From a virus: DNA of 62,847 bases. The stretch lies in IMG/VR virus record IMGVR_UViG_3300050821_003799, positions 1 through 62,847 of that record. One strand, written 5' to 3'. The notes beneath the pieces are model-generated. The model did not search any database and was not told the DNA's origin. It saw only the letters and a list, made by a program, of their open reading frames with translations. A program made the position numbers and the translations under genes. This document shows, in pieces, positions 47,534-57,049 of the stretch. Each line of letters starts with the position of its first letter. Position 1 is the stretch's first letter.

Positions 47534-47761
47534 CTATTCCGGTTCATCTTCCTGATCCCAGCCTAATGCTTTCTTCCACGGGGGACGCTTATCGACCATC
47601 CCCGTGTACATGACCTCCGTGTCTTTTTGGTTCGGCTTCTCAGTGAATCGATAGAGGGGAGGATTACGGGAACCAAGATCGAGTTCGTATAGTTCTCTGA
47701 GTATCTTCAGTTCTTGAGCGATGGAACGAAGCGGCCGGAAGAACGCGAGGAGGCTTTTCAT
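47534..47761 (-). CDS. 75-residue protein before the terminase
   Basis: A helical first half (F-R-P-L-R-S-I-A-Q-E-L-K-I-L-R-E-L-Y) and a polar second half. Its stop TAG is adjacent to the ATG of the terminase ATPase gene, so they are probably translated together. The function is unknown; too small and without helix-turn-helix for a usual small terminase. Confidence 0.6.
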   Translation of the reverse strand: MKSLLAFFRPLRSIAQELKILRELYELDLGSRNPPLYRFTEKPNQKDTEVMYTGMVDKRPPWKKALGWDQEDEPE

Positions 47762-48057
47762 TTGGCTGGGGCAGGCGACGGAGGTGGTAGCCCGCAGTCA
47801 TATTCCTTTTCCTTGCCGTCGCCCACGATGCCATTGGCTCCGCACTTCGCCTGTAGCTTCTGGACTTCTGCGGACAACGCGGCTTGCGCTTGCTTCAGTT
47901 GTTCCTGAAGCGTGCTAATCTCTGCCACTATGCTACTGGCTGCACCCTGAGCTTTGTAGTACGGCAGAAGATCGTCGGAGGTGAGATGAGGTTGTGTAGG
48001 CTTCGGATCTTCCGCCCATGCCACACTCGCCAGAATCAGAATAAGGAATAGTTTCAA
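47758..48057 (-). CDS. exported small coiled-coil protein
   Basis: A 99-residue protein with a signal peptide (L-F-L-I-L-I-L-A-S-V-A-W-A), then a coiled coil (I-S-T-L-Q-E-Q-L-K-Q-A-Q-A-A-L) and a Pro-rich tail with two Cys. It is coupled by ATGA to the large gene before it. A periplasmic role is likely; the function is unknown. Confidence 0.6.
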   Translation of the reverse strand: MKLFLILILASVAWAEDPKPTQPHLTSDDLLPYYKAQGAASSIVAEISTLQEQLKQAQAALSAEVQKLQAKCGANGIVGDGKEKEYDCGLPPPSPAPAK

Positions 48058-51000
48058 TGGATCACCGTCTGTCCTTGTAGTTTAACCTGTCCGCTGAGTC
48101 CGCTGCCCCCCAATAGGACGGCACCACGAGGAACGATAGCGAATTGCGGACTAGCGCTGATTACTGAATTTCCTAACAAGATCCCCGCTATGAGGCTCCA
48201 TGCTGGCCCTCCGTTAGTTAATGAGGTGGTGAATGAAGAGGCAGACATTGCAACATAGCGGTAGCAATCCGCACAGTTACCTGCGTCTCCAGGACTCATC
48301 ATTGTACCCGTCCAATCCGTAAAATTGGGATCTAGATATCCGGTTTTCAATTGCGTAAAGGTCGTACCGAACCACGTATTGCTCATGTTGCCGGCCGGTT
48401 GCTCGTAAGCCGCTGCCAAAAAATAGTTGTATCCAGAGTTAGTGAGTTCACCCACGATACGCTGCCCCAGGAATGCCAAAGTTGGAGTTCCAGAGAACCC
48501 AAGTTCTACCGCACGCCCAACAGCAATTACCATGAAATCCTCTTCCCATGTGGTTACGCCTCTTGCGACCGTCGAGGTGTTGAGGCCGTCCAGAAGCCCC
48601 GTATCCCCGAAATTTACCTGTCCCAGGGGTGACGGATTATTAGCTGTGTCCCTCATTAGAAAGATAGATTTGCCAGCCTGCCAAGTCCAAACGGGATTAC
48701 CGTTATAGCTACCCGTAGTGATGTTGTATCCGCCTTCCATTGCGGAGAAGGCGTCGGCCATGCCCTGAATCAGTTCAGTGCCGATGGCTCCGTCTGGAGC
48801 CGCCCAGGCAAGGTTAGCGCGTGTTCTTAGTACCCAAGCTGTAGCGCGGGTTTGAACCACCGTAAGCACGCTTTCAGCTCCCGTTGGCCCTCGGCCGTAC
48901 CCAACCGAGGAATCCGCCGAATCCTCCAGTGAGTTATAGGAATGCCAAAACAGGGACTCTTCGTAGTCCGTATACTCTCCGCGTAGCAAATAGACCAAGT
49001 TCCAAGCATCGAATCCGTGCGACTGATCCGGCGTCCAGCCCTGATCCGTTAGAGTGCCCACGGCGGTAATGTTATCAGATGAATCGCTCGATCCGGTCGG
49101 ATTATTAAGAGCAAGGGTGGGATGTCCGGCAGTAGACACAGGTAACCCTAACGCCGCCAGCGCATGGGCCTGATCGTAGAATCTGGTGCCGCTGCTCCTG
49201 GTGTTTGTCCCTTCCCTAAAATGGACTGGCCAAGTCATCGAAAGCTCCGACATGCGAGTTAGGACATCCCACATCTGGTAGTTCTGAGTGTAAGCCCAGA
49301 TGACCACCCATAAGGGTAGCGGAGCAATTTCTTGTCGGCCTCCAGTTGTGGGCATGTACTTCGTGTAAAACCCAGAATCCGTATAGAATAGGTCGTGCGG
49401 AGAACTCGCCCAACTAGCTAGCTCGGAGGTCGCCGTAGGAGTTGCAGCTTGGTTGTAATTGAAAATCTGCTTAGTCGAAGCCAGGTACGTGAAATCGTGG
49501 TTGATCTCGATGGCGGTTGGGGCAGTGTTGATCCAGAACTCCCGAGACCACCGCGTCATGCCAGAATGCGTGATGCTGGTTTGCGTAAGGACCGTTGCGG
49601 GAGACGCGTTTCCGGTCTTAAGTACGACGCTGTAGGATTGGTCCTGGAGCGCGATTGTGTCCGCATCTTCCAGCGTGATTCGCACCCTGACCTTGTTGAT
49701 GGTTGGCCAGAAACACGCCTCGAAGCGAGGACGCAAACTTTTATGCGAATCAGATCCAATGTCATAGGCGCGAGTCAGTGAGTCGTCGGCAATCAAGGCG
49801 CAGGTGTTGATAGAGCCCTGGAGCCAATACGTCCATGAGCCGGCGTTAAGCATCGTTCGGGCGTCCGCCGTTGCTGATACTCCGCCCGTGAGAACTATCT
49901 GAGCGTTAAAGTCGTAACCACTGCCTAGCATGGTTGCCTGACTTAAGCGTGACCCGGAGCCGCAATTACAGCCGGTCTGATTCTGGAAGGCCACAGTAAT
50001 TGTCGAGCCGGAAGCGAGGCTTGGGATTAGGAACGACAGGACCGCGTGCTTTACTGAGGTATCTGGCCAGCGGCTCATCACATCAGCCTGTGTGGTGACC
50101 GGAGTGCCGTTGATGACTGCCTGCGGGTAGTTCGCGATTGCGCCTTGAACAAACACACGTCCCAACTGAATTGGATAATTGGTAGTGGTGGTTGCCGCTT
50201 TCTCGGTAATAGTGATCGGAGCAAACACGGGGTTGGTGAGTGTTGCGACAAACACTTTACCATCATAGGAGTTGGCGGGACTGGAGCTTGAGGAATTATT
50301 GAAAATAACCAGCGCATTCTGGCTGACATCCACAGCCATCCCGACTGCATTGTAGGGCGTGGTGAATGCTGCTTGACAGGTTGTGCAAACCGTCACCCAA
50401 CTTGAGTAGGGATAGGCAATTGTGTAGAGCCCATCTACTGCCGAATCTGGCTTATAGTAGTAGAACTTACCGTCATTGACGTTGAAGTCCAAAGGCACAC
50501 CGATGTAGTTCGGATCGTACTGGTTTGGCACCGGCGGCATACCAGACGGCGCTGGGTTGCTCCAGGTCTTCGTCGGCACGTCATAGACGTTCACCGTAAG
50601 ACTCATCAGCCGAGTCGGTCCGGGAGTGAACGCGCCTATCACGAGAATCTTCTTGTTGGTCTTGTCGTAAGCAACTCCTGGATTAGAAGTCGCGGTGGGA
50701 GCCGTGCCGCTGGTAGTGAGCGTCGTGAAATCGTTATTGTTGACACAGCCCGCCGCCGTTTGTTTCGCGGTGAACGTGCCAGGGGTAGGGTTTAGGTTAG
50801 CCGAGCACAGCAACGTCGTATTTGCTTCTCCGAAGCAAAACGTTACGTCATCGTCGCCGTCATAAGCACAACCGTTCTCACCTTGCCCGAGAGTGCTGGA
50901 TGTTAAATTCACTCTCGTCCATGTGTCCCCCGTAGGCGTAGCGGTTAGCGCCAGCTTCCAAAGGTCAAGTGGTGGGGCAGGGGAACTCGTCGGGCATACC

Positions 51001-51374
51001 TGATTAGCTCCATCCGAGAGCCAAAGCACATTCGCATGGGTATCTATGCTCATCTGGCCGTAGGGGTGGCGATCCCTAGGCCAACTAGCCGTGACTGCTG
51101 GGCAGTTACTTCCGTTTGTACCAGTGGACCCGCTTGTGCCAATCTTAGTCATCGTGCTCGCCGCGGTACTCCACGCCCAAAACGAATTGGCGTAAATCGA
51201 GTCTCCTTGGTCGTTCACGTAGATGAGAACGGTGTGTGAAATAGGATCATAGAGAGGCTTGTACCACGAAGTAGGGTACGGAGGATTGGTGTACGGTGCG
51301 TTGCGAAAACTCGTCCATGTAGGCTGAGCACTGAGCGGCAGCAATGATAGCAAGAATAGTAGACAACTCTTCAA
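48054..51374 (-). CDS. large exported protein, possible tail spike or glycan lyase
   Basis: A 1106-residue protein from a TTG start with AAAGAGG upstream. A signal peptide (L-L-F-L-L-S-L-L-P-L-S-A-Q) opens it. Residues about 20-420 hold kelch-like repeats (Y-D-P-I-S-H-T-V-L-I-Y, A-Y-D-K-T-N-K-K-I-L-V). A C-terminal half with long helices (W-V-V-I-W-A-Y-T-Q-N-Y-Q-M-W, W-T-P-D-Q-S-H-G-F-D-A-W) resembles alpha/alpha-barrel polysaccharide lyases. Binding and degrading a surface glycan is a plausible job. Confidence 0.6.
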   Translation of the reverse strand: MKSCLLFLLSLLPLSAQPTWTSFRNAPYTNPPYPTSWYKPLYDPISHTVLIYVNDQGDSIYANSFWAWSTAASTMTKIGTSGSTGTNGSNCPAVTASWPRDRHPYGQMSIDTHANVLWLSDGANQVCPTSSPAPPLDLWKLALTATPTGDTWTRVNLTSSTLGQGENGCAYDGDDDVTFCFGEANTTLLCSANLNPTPGTFTAKQTAAGCVNNNDFTTLTTSGTAPTATSNPGVAYDKTNKKILVIGAFTPGPTRLMSLTVNVYDVPTKTWSNPAPSGMPPVPNQYDPNYIGVPLDFNVNDGKFYYYKPDSAVDGLYTIAYPYSSWVTVCTTCQAAFTTPYNAVGMAVDVSQNALVIFNNSSSSSPANSYDGKVFVATLTNPVFAPITITEKAATTTTNYPIQLGRVFVQGAIANYPQAVINGTPVTTQADVMSRWPDTSVKHAVLSFLIPSLASGSTITVAFQNQTGCNCGSGSRLSQATMLGSGYDFNAQIVLTGGVSATADARTMLNAGSWTYWLQGSINTCALIADDSLTRAYDIGSDSHKSLRPRFEACFWPTINKVRVRITLEDADTIALQDQSYSVVLKTGNASPATVLTQTSITHSGMTRWSREFWINTAPTAIEINHDFTYLASTKQIFNYNQAATPTATSELASWASSPHDLFYTDSGFYTKYMPTTGGRQEIAPLPLWVVIWAYTQNYQMWDVLTRMSELSMTWPVHFREGTNTRSSGTRFYDQAHALAALGLPVSTAGHPTLALNNPTGSSDSSDNITAVGTLTDQGWTPDQSHGFDAWNLVYLLRGEYTDYEESLFWHSYNSLEDSADSSVGYGRGPTGAESVLTVVQTRATAWVLRTRANLAWAAPDGAIGTELIQGMADAFSAMEGGYNITTGSYNGNPVWTWQAGKSIFLMRDTANNPSPLGQVNFGDTGLLDGLNTSTVARGVTTWEEDFMVIAVGRAVELGFSGTPTLAFLGQRIVGELTNSGYNYFLAAAYEQPAGNMSNTWFGTTFTQLKTGYLDPNFTDWTGTMMSPGDAGNCADCYRYVAMSASSFTTSLTNGGPAWSLIAGILLGNSVISASPQFAIVPRGAVLLGGSGLSGQVKLQGQTVIH

Positions 51375-51377
51375 TTT

Positions 51378-51473
51378 TTACCTCTTTCGCAATGCTCGGA
51401 GTGAACCGACAACACCAAGGGCGACCGTTAGTAGAACCACCAAGGAAAAAACTGCGAGGTCAACGTATGTCAT
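51378..51473 (-). CDS. 31-residue membrane peptide
   Basis: M-T-Y-V-D then a hydrophobic helix (F-S-L-V-V-L-L-T-V-A-L-G-V-V-G) and R-A-L-R-K-R. It stops 3 bases before the TTG of the large exported gene and its end supplies that gene's AAAGAGG site, so it could act as a coupling leader. It may also be an independent membrane peptide. Confidence 0.45.
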   Translation of the reverse strand: MTYVDLAVFSLVVLLTVALGVVGSLRALRKR

Positions 51474-51486
51474 GCGTCCAACTTTA

Positions 51487-52281
51487 TCAGAACGTGGAGG
51501 AATGCGCCGGGGTTAGACTATTTCCGCCTGGACAGGTGCTATTGGCGGCTTTGATGGTCGCGACACTGGTTGCGTGCGTAATGTTCGCTGAGTCCGTCCA
51601 AGTTGGATTGATCGCAGCAATAGAAGTCTGCACCTTCCACGCCAATGCGGAACTCCAGTAGTTGACTCCGCCCACCCCATCCACAATCGTGGCCCCGATG
51701 GTCATGCCGCTGTCCACTGAGAGTGTTCCCGAAGCTCCGGTCGTCGCTAAACCAGATACGATTAATTCATTACACTGGGTGGGGGTTACGCTGCCTGCCG
51801 CTATTGTGGTTACGTTTCCAGTACTGCCAAGACCGGACGATTGGTCGAAAGGAGAACTAGTGGACCGGCTTGTATCGAAAAGGCCGACTACCATCGAAGC
51901 ATAGACAGAAGCGCCTGAGGTGTTGGATGCGTTGATAATATCCCCCGCATTACCTTGGAAATTAGTGGCCGTCCACAAGCAGTTATTAACATCCGGTCCT
52001 CCGCTGCTCGCATAATTGGTATGCGCCACCCAAGTGTCACCTCCTGTGTTTGTAACGGTGAAAGAAGTGCAGGCGTTTCGGATATTGGTGGCTATCGTGA
52101 TGACAGCGAAGCCACCTCGATATGGGGTGGTATCGACTGGGCCAACCGTCATGTTCCCGCCAGGTCCGTTGCAATCTCCACCAATAAGGAGACAGGGTGC
52201 GGTGTAGAAGGTCGGAGCCAGCGATAACGCGGGTAGACATAATACGAACAAACCAAGAAGTAGAACTATCACTGATCGCAT
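51487..52281 (-). CDS. exported beta-rich fibre-like protein
   Basis: A 264-residue protein with a signal peptide (V-I-V-L-L-L-G-L-F-V-L-C-L-P-A) and a Ser/Thr/Gly-rich beta body (G-G-D-T-W-V-A-H, S-V-D-S-G-M-T-I-G-A, T-S-V-A-T-I-K-A). It overlaps the end of the upstream fibre gene by 13 bases. A surface or tail-associated role is likely. Confidence 0.55.
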   Translation of the reverse strand: MRSVIVLLLGLFVLCLPALSLAPTFYTAPCLLIGGDCNGPGGNMTVGPVDTTPYRGGFAVITIATNIRNACTSFTVTNTGGDTWVAHTNYASSGGPDVNNCLWTATNFQGNAGDIINASNTSGASVYASMVVGLFDTSRSTSSPFDQSSGLGSTGNVTTIAAGSVTPTQCNELIVSGLATTGASGTLSVDSGMTIGATIVDGVGGVNYWSSALAWKVQTSIAAINPTWTDSANITHATSVATIKAANSTCPGGNSLTPAHSSTF

Positions 52282-54770
52282 TGGAGTTGTCCTGTGATAG
52301 ATTTTGCTGTTGCGACGGCGGTAACAACCATGCCGATCATGTCGTTCGCGCTCACGGTGGTGGTCGTGAAGTCGGTAACCGTACTGGATTGAATTGCTGT
52401 GCCGCTTGCGATCCCCACGCCTGAGGTGTTGATGACATTACTGATTGTGGGGATTGCGGTGCCCGATGCGACCTTCCAAAACTTTACTGTGATTGTCCCA
52501 GAGTCCCCCACTCCAAACTGAAGTGAGTATCCGCTTATGGTGCAGGCGAAAGGAACCGTTATAACAGCCGAAACACTTGAGGTCGTCAACGCGGCACTAT
52601 TCTGCGGATCACCAATCGAAAACGGAATCGCTCTGCGCCGAATAGCAACTGGCAATGCGCCCGCCGGTAACCCTGTTGCGTTCGTCAAAACTATTGCGGA
52701 GGGAGTTCCAAGTGCTGGGGTGACCATCGCGCAGGAGGTCGTCATACAGAAACTCCCCGTCCCACTGATCCCCGTCCATGTCCACGTCGCGATGTTAGAC
52801 GAAGGTGCTCCGAACAGCATCACGTTATTCGCTAAAGGAACAGCATTGGGGGTTTGAAGCCGCACGGAGGTCGTCATCGTAGTGCCGACTCCCCAACCGA
52901 AACTATTGGAAGGCACCGCAGCCACAGTTCCGTTAATCATATCGTCGGCCCCAGCGATTCCACTTCCGTTGCCCGTAGTCAGTGTACCTGCTAGAATCTC
53001 ATTTCCGCTGCTATCCAACGTGCTGGTGGCGCTGGGAGTTTGCACGGTCTGTGCTCCTCCGCCAGTCACTAGAGCGGTATTTGTAAGCGTCCCAGATCCA
53101 ACGACCGTCACCGTTCCGCTTCCGGCTGGCGATGCCCACGTTCCATCGCCTCTCCAAAAAGTAGAACTCGTGGCGCCGGTGCCGCTGTTCAAGTGAGATA
53201 CCGCTAGGTTTCCTGTGACCTTAGCCGAGATATCGATTGTGTTGTTCGTGATGTCGGCATTTACGAGAAGTCCACCAGCCACCGCTCCAGTCGTTGTAGT
53301 TACGTGGAGCAAACCAGTCGTATATCCTCCAGGTACAAAGAATCCGCTGGTCCCTGAAGCGTGCAGATCCAATATTCCTGAAGCTCCAGACTGTAGCGTG
53401 TGGCTGGAAATCGAGAAGTCAGCCGAAGAAGCGCATCCTCCAGAGCCGGTATCGGATAGTAGTTGTCCTGCGGACCCTCCTGGCGTGCATCCTCCACTTC
53501 CGCCAGGTGTGGCCCATGAGTTGTCGCCCCGGAGGAAGGTGGTCACCGATGGCGTCCCTGTCGCGCTTAGTGCGGTAGTAGCGGTAAGTTGGCCGCCCCC
53601 CGCCGCATTAGTATGTCCGTGGGTGGCGTTCACGAAACTTCCGATGGTCGGAGTGGTGAGCGTCTTATTAGATAACGTCTGGGAGCCGTCTAGTGTTGCG
53701 AAGGTCCTCGTAGCAGAGGCATCTCGAAACAATACCGCCCCGGAGTTGTACCAGACATCGCCCTGTGCTGGCCCAGATGGATCAGCGGTTAGGATGCCGA
53801 GGTTAAGGCCAGCCGTCGTGCCCGACTGCGAAAACGTCTGCTTCGCTCCAGCGGTGTAGGTGGTGGCCGTGGTCGGTCCGACGTAATCGGTTCCTGAAGT
53901 TCCTGCGCTCGGCACGCCCGATGTCATCTTGACCATGCCAGTGATCCCCGTGATGACCGTACTTAGGAGTTGGTTCGCGTCTACGATGCCCGTGCCTGAC
54001 CGCACTAGCGAAGCTCCGCTGCCAACCGTCATCGTGGCTGTCGTGTTAGTGCTGGTGGTTAGCGCAGAGAACGCATTCGATGCTGCTCCTCCACAAGCTC
54101 CTCCAGCATCTACCGTATTGCCGTTGGCGTCGAACTTCACGCAATCGTTGGTGGTGGTACTCCCCGTGCTCAGTTGGAACTTGCTGCCGTTACCCTGGGC
54201 CGATGTGACGGCGGCTGGCGGAATGCCCGTTAGGTTCGTGCCTACTCCGCTGGCGGGTGTTCCGAGGGCCGGAGTGATGAACGTAGGCGATGTCAGGGTA
54301 ACGGCGGTTCCATTGGTGGTCGCTCCCGTGATCCCTCCGAACGAACCAGAATTGTTGTACTGGATCTGCCCGCTGATACCGCCTGGAGTCCCTCCGCCCC
54401 CACCACCTGAGTCCGAGAGAACCACGTCACGCAGGATCAGGAACGGCGTTCCGATATTCGCGTTCGACAGCCTCACGTCATACCGCCCGTTGGCCGCGTA
54501 GAACTCCCATATCCCAATGGTGTTTGCGGTGAACGGGTTCGATAGCGGCGTGGAGCTATTATCTGAGAAGATCGTCGCAAGCGTCATGGTGCCGTTCAGA
54601 TAGACCGTCACCGTGCAGGAAGGATAGGACCCCTGAATCTTGGGACTCCCCGGCTTACCTCCGGTCATCAGGGTGATGCCGCCCTTTTCGCAAAAGCCCT
54701 GCGCTGGTTCCATGGCGTGCACCAGTGGAGATAACAGCGCCAACAGAACACACAAGCGTAGGCTGCTCAT
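52269..54770 (-). CDS. exported tail-fibre-like protein
   Basis: An 833-residue protein. A signal peptide (L-C-V-L-L-A-L-L-S-P-L-V-H-A) is followed by about 100 residues of beta domain, a poly-Gly hinge, and many fibre repeats of the type T-P-A-L-G-T-P-A-S-G-V and F-L-R-G-D-N-S-W-A-T-P-G, the W-R-G-D-G-T-W-type motif of phage tail fibres. The C-terminal 100 residues form a different domain. ATG 54770, 8 bases after TATACT, is preferred to the TTG at 54776; the mRNA is probably leaderless. Confidence 0.7.
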   Translation of the reverse strand: MSSLRLCVLLALLSPLVHAMEPAQGFCEKGGITLMTGGKPGSPKIQGSYPSCTVTVYLNGTMTLATIFSDNSSTPLSNPFTANTIGIWEFYAANGRYDVRLSNANIGTPFLILRDVVLSDSGGGGGGTPGGISGQIQYNNSGSFGGITGATTNGTAVTLTSPTFITPALGTPASGVGTNLTGIPPAAVTSAQGNGSKFQLSTGSTTTNDCVKFDANGNTVDAGGACGGAASNAFSALTTSTNTTATMTVGSGASLVRSGTGIVDANQLLSTVITGITGMVKMTSGVPSAGTSGTDYVGPTTATTYTAGAKQTFSQSGTTAGLNLGILTADPSGPAQGDVWYNSGAVLFRDASATRTFATLDGSQTLSNKTLTTPTIGSFVNATHGHTNAAGGGQLTATTALSATGTPSVTTFLRGDNSWATPGGSGGCTPGGSAGQLLSDTGSGGCASSADFSISSHTLQSGASGILDLHASGTSGFFVPGGYTTGLLHVTTTTGAVAGGLLVNADITNNTIDISAKVTGNLAVSHLNSGTGATSSTFWRGDGTWASPAGSGTVTVVGSGTLTNTALVTGGGAQTVQTPSATSTLDSSGNEILAGTLTTGNGSGIAGADDMINGTVAAVPSNSFGWGVGTTMTTSVRLQTPNAVPLANNVMLFGAPSSNIATWTWTGISGTGSFCMTTSCAMVTPALGTPSAIVLTNATGLPAGALPVAIRRRAIPFSIGDPQNSAALTTSSVSAVITVPFACTISGYSLQFGVGDSGTITVKFWKVASGTAIPTISNVINTSGVGIASGTAIQSSTVTDFTTTTVSANDMIGMVVTAVATAKSITGQLQCDQ

Positions 54771-54778
54771 ATCCAAAG

Positions 54779-54795
54779 AGTATAGAGAGGTGAAA
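54779..54795 (-). promoter_or_regulatory. promoter with TTTCACCT box for the fibre gene
   Basis: On the minus strand TTTCACCT (54795-54788) is followed by TATACT (54784-54779), then 8 bases to the ATG at 54770. The -35 is weak. Confidence 0.6.
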
Positions 54796-54796
54796 G

Positions 54797-55492
54797 TTAT
54801 TTTTGGGATTCCTCGAACTCTACATCGAAGCTGATCGGGGCTAGTTTCTGCACCGCCGATTCGATCCCAGCCCCTCCGAAGTTCTGAGCGATCTGCACCG
54901 TGACGCCTCCGCGCTTGCCGGTGTGCCCTGCCATCTCCAAGAGCATTCGGCGTGAGTCCGTGTCCCCCGGCTTGCTGATCGATTTATCCCCCTTACAGGC
55001 TGGACACATACGAACCTTGCGCTCGCCCATTTGTTCAAACTCCATGCCGGGAACTACTCCATCCACGAATACCCAGCCGGTTCCGTCGCAGCGGTCGCAG
55101 TAGACCTTTCGGCTGTGGGCGTCAGAAACCATATCAGGAGCGATCTCCACGATGCCGTCCTGCACGATGGCAATAGCCCGCACGTTCTGAGCTTTCTGCC
55201 AGAACTCTCCGAACTCAGCGAGCCCGATGCCGCACGTCTTGGCAATTCCCGCAAGATTGTAACGTCGATAGTGCGGCAAATACAGACGTTCCAGGAAGTG
55301 ATGGAACCTCGTATCGGTGGTCTGAGCGAGCGCCAAACGGACGGCTAACGACTTCTCTGAATCTCCGCGCGGGTCCAGTTGATCGAGGTAGGTGTTGTAC
55401 GGAACATCCATAGCGCTGTGCGCTACGTCGGGAACTTGGCCCCGTGAAGCGCTCCCCGGCTCTTTCATCAGGGCTTTCGGATTTACTTTCAC
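54797..55492 (-). CDS. small terminase-like protein with zinc knuckles
   Basis: A 231-residue protein. Residues about 75-105 resemble a helix-turn-helix (Y-N-L-A-G-I-A-K-T-C-G-I-G-L-A-E-F), C-D-R-C-D-G-T-G-W and C-P-A-C-K-G-D-K (about 133-168) form a DnaJ-like zinc site, and the end (R-R-M-L-L-E-M-A-G, then V-Q-I-A-Q-N-F) recalls small terminase subunits. It starts at GTG 6 bases after a TATCAT -10. It lies 7 kb from the large terminase. The assignment is tentative. Confidence 0.45.
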   Translation of the reverse strand: MKVNPKALMKEPGSASRGQVPDVAHSAMDVPYNTYLDQLDPRGDSEKSLAVRLALAQTTDTRFHHFLERLYLPHYRRYNLAGIAKTCGIGLAEFGEFWQKAQNVRAIAIVQDGIVEIAPDMVSDAHSRKVYCDRCDGTGWVFVDGVVPGMEFEQMGERKVRMCPACKGDKSISKPGDTDSRRMLLEMAGHTGKRGGVTVQIAQNFGGAGIESAVQKLAPISFDVEFEESQK

Positions 55493-55511
55493 CTCTGTAT
55501 GATAGCGTGAT
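55487..55511 (+). promoter_or_regulatory. promoter with TTTCACCT box, overlapping a divergent start
   Basis: TTTCACCT (55487-55494), TATGAT (55498-55503), then 8 bases to the ATG at 55512. On the other strand the same DNA holds the GTG start of the terminase-like gene (55492) and its TATCAT box, so one binding event could affect both. Confidence 0.65.
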
Positions 55512-56114
55512 ATGAAGCCAGTTCATCATCTGCTGCTGGTGGTGCTCCTCATCGCCGTGCTCTTTACGGTACCCGTCCATCCACAGGGCGGCATTACCGT
55601 CAGGGCTCTGATTTATGTCTCTGCCGACCCAACGGGGGCTTGCACGAATGGGCAAGCTAGCCAGTACAACTACGTGGACAATGTCCTATGGGGATGCAGC
55701 GGGAGCGTATGGACCACCATTGCGGGAGGTGGGGCGACTGGAACGGTCAGTAATATCGCCACCAGCGCCCCAATTACTGGCGGCCCGATCACGACCACAG
55801 GGACTATCGCTTGCGCTACCTGTACGGTCACGGTTTGTTCAGGCTCCATCAACATCGGCAGCACCACCGTTGCCTCGGGTGCTCATTCTGACTTCACCAG
55901 CACATGTACGGGCCTTGCAACTACTGACAACCTCATGGTGGACTTCAATGCTAGCCCTATTGCTGTAGCTGGATTTATCCCAAGCGGAACGAATGGTATT
56001 TTGACCATCTACAAATGGCCCACCTCGAACACCGTGAACGTGTCGCTAGTCAACAACACGTCGGGCTCCTTCACTACTGGAACGATGACCCTGAATTACC
56101 GGGTAACACGATGA
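55512..56114 (+). CDS. exported beta-rich fibre-like protein
   Basis: A 200-residue protein with a signal peptide (H-L-L-L-V-V-L-L-I-A-V-L-F-T-V) and a Thr/Gly/Ser-rich beta body (I-A-T-S-A-P-I-T-G-G-P-I-T-T-T-G, typical of fibre repeats) with several Cys. Its transcript is probably leaderless. It is coupled by ATGA to the next gene. Confidence 0.55.
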   Translation: MKPVHHLLLVVLLIAVLFTVPVHPQGGITVRALIYVSADPTGACTNGQASQYNYVDNVLWGCSGSVWTTIAGGGATGTVSNIATSAPITGGPITTTGTIACATCTVTVCSGSINIGSTTVASGAHSDFTSTCTGLATTDNLMVDFNASPIAVAGFIPSGTNGILTIYKWPTSNTVNVSLVNNTSGSFTTGTMTLNYRVTR

Positions 56115-57049
56115 TCCGCCTTCTAGCTTTTGTCTTGCTGGCCGCTGCATGCTTTGGCCAATCTCACCAGTACTGGCGTCTCAATGGAAACAGCGCTGGT
56201 CAAGCTGGAGATGGTCTGATGGTCGTTGGGAACGTGGTGTTTTATGATGCCACAAACACGCCGATTTCAACTGTAGGCGGGACGGCGTCAGCATCGAGTT
56301 CAAACACCCCGGCGTCTTCAGCCTTCCTAGGGGATACAACTTGCACCAATTTTTGGGCGGCAGGAGCCGCAGGAGTGTCATGGCTAAAAATGGCCTTCAC
56401 GGGTCCGGTCGCAGTCGATCACATTGGCGTGACCTATGGATGCGCCAGTGGGCGAGGATTTGGGTACTATCTGCAACTCCAGTACAGCGACAATAATTCA
56501 ACTTGGACAACGCTGAATGAATGGGATGGGGTGGATTCTCCGAGTACCACGACCACTGTGTTTACGTCAGCGAACGCTCTGCCAGTCTCTCCTGGAATCT
56601 ACTGGAGACTCTCCTTTAATTTGACAAGCAGTTGCGTAGGCATGACTTCGCTAGCCTTTTTCACGATGCCGAACGCGATGGGAGCCATCACTACAACCAA
56701 CTATGCGGCGATAACGACGTCAATCTTCGGTGACAACACCGCAGCCATGGGAGCGTTTACTGTATCAAATCCTTGGGGATCGCAGAATGATAGCACGGTT
56801 ACTAGAACGTGGACCTATGCTTTTCCAACACTTCAAACGGTGGGTTCTATCCAATTCTCGAATGCCAATATCAGTGGGTGTTCACAGGTAAACAACCTGA
56901 ACGTCCTCTACAGTCTTGATGGCGTTACTTACACTTCCGCAAATACTTTCACCCCAACGTGGGGAGGCCCTGAAACCAAAACTTTCAATATCACTGGAGG
57001 CCCTGGCGGATTCGCTCCACAGGTAGGTGCGTTTATTGTAGGTCCCTGA
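56111..57049 (+). CDS. exported discoidin-like carbohydrate-binding protein
   Basis: A 312-residue protein with a signal peptide (L-L-A-F-V-L-L-A-A-A-C-F-G-Q). Two domains follow, about 25-175 and 180-312, each with Y-W-R-L and S-D-N-N-S-T-W-T-T-L patterns (second: Y-S-L-D-G-V-T-Y-T-S) typical of F5/8 type C (discoidin) domains. It probably binds glycans. ATG 56111 is taken because of the ATGA overlap and the signal peptide. Confidence 0.65.
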   Translation: MIRLLAFVLLAAACFGQSHQYWRLNGNSAGQAGDGLMVVGNVVFYDATNTPISTVGGTASASSSNTPASSAFLGDTTCTNFWAAGAAGVSWLKMAFTGPVAVDHIGVTYGCASGRGFGYYLQLQYSDNNSTWTTLNEWDGVDSPSTTTTVFTSANALPVSPGIYWRLSFNLTSSCVGMTSLAFFTMPNAMGAITTTNYAAITTSIFGDNTAAMGAFTVSNPWGSQNDSTVTRTWTYAFPTLQTVGSIQFSNANISGCSQVNNLNVLYSLDGVTYTSANTFTPTWGGPETKTFNITGGPGGFAPQVGAFIVGP

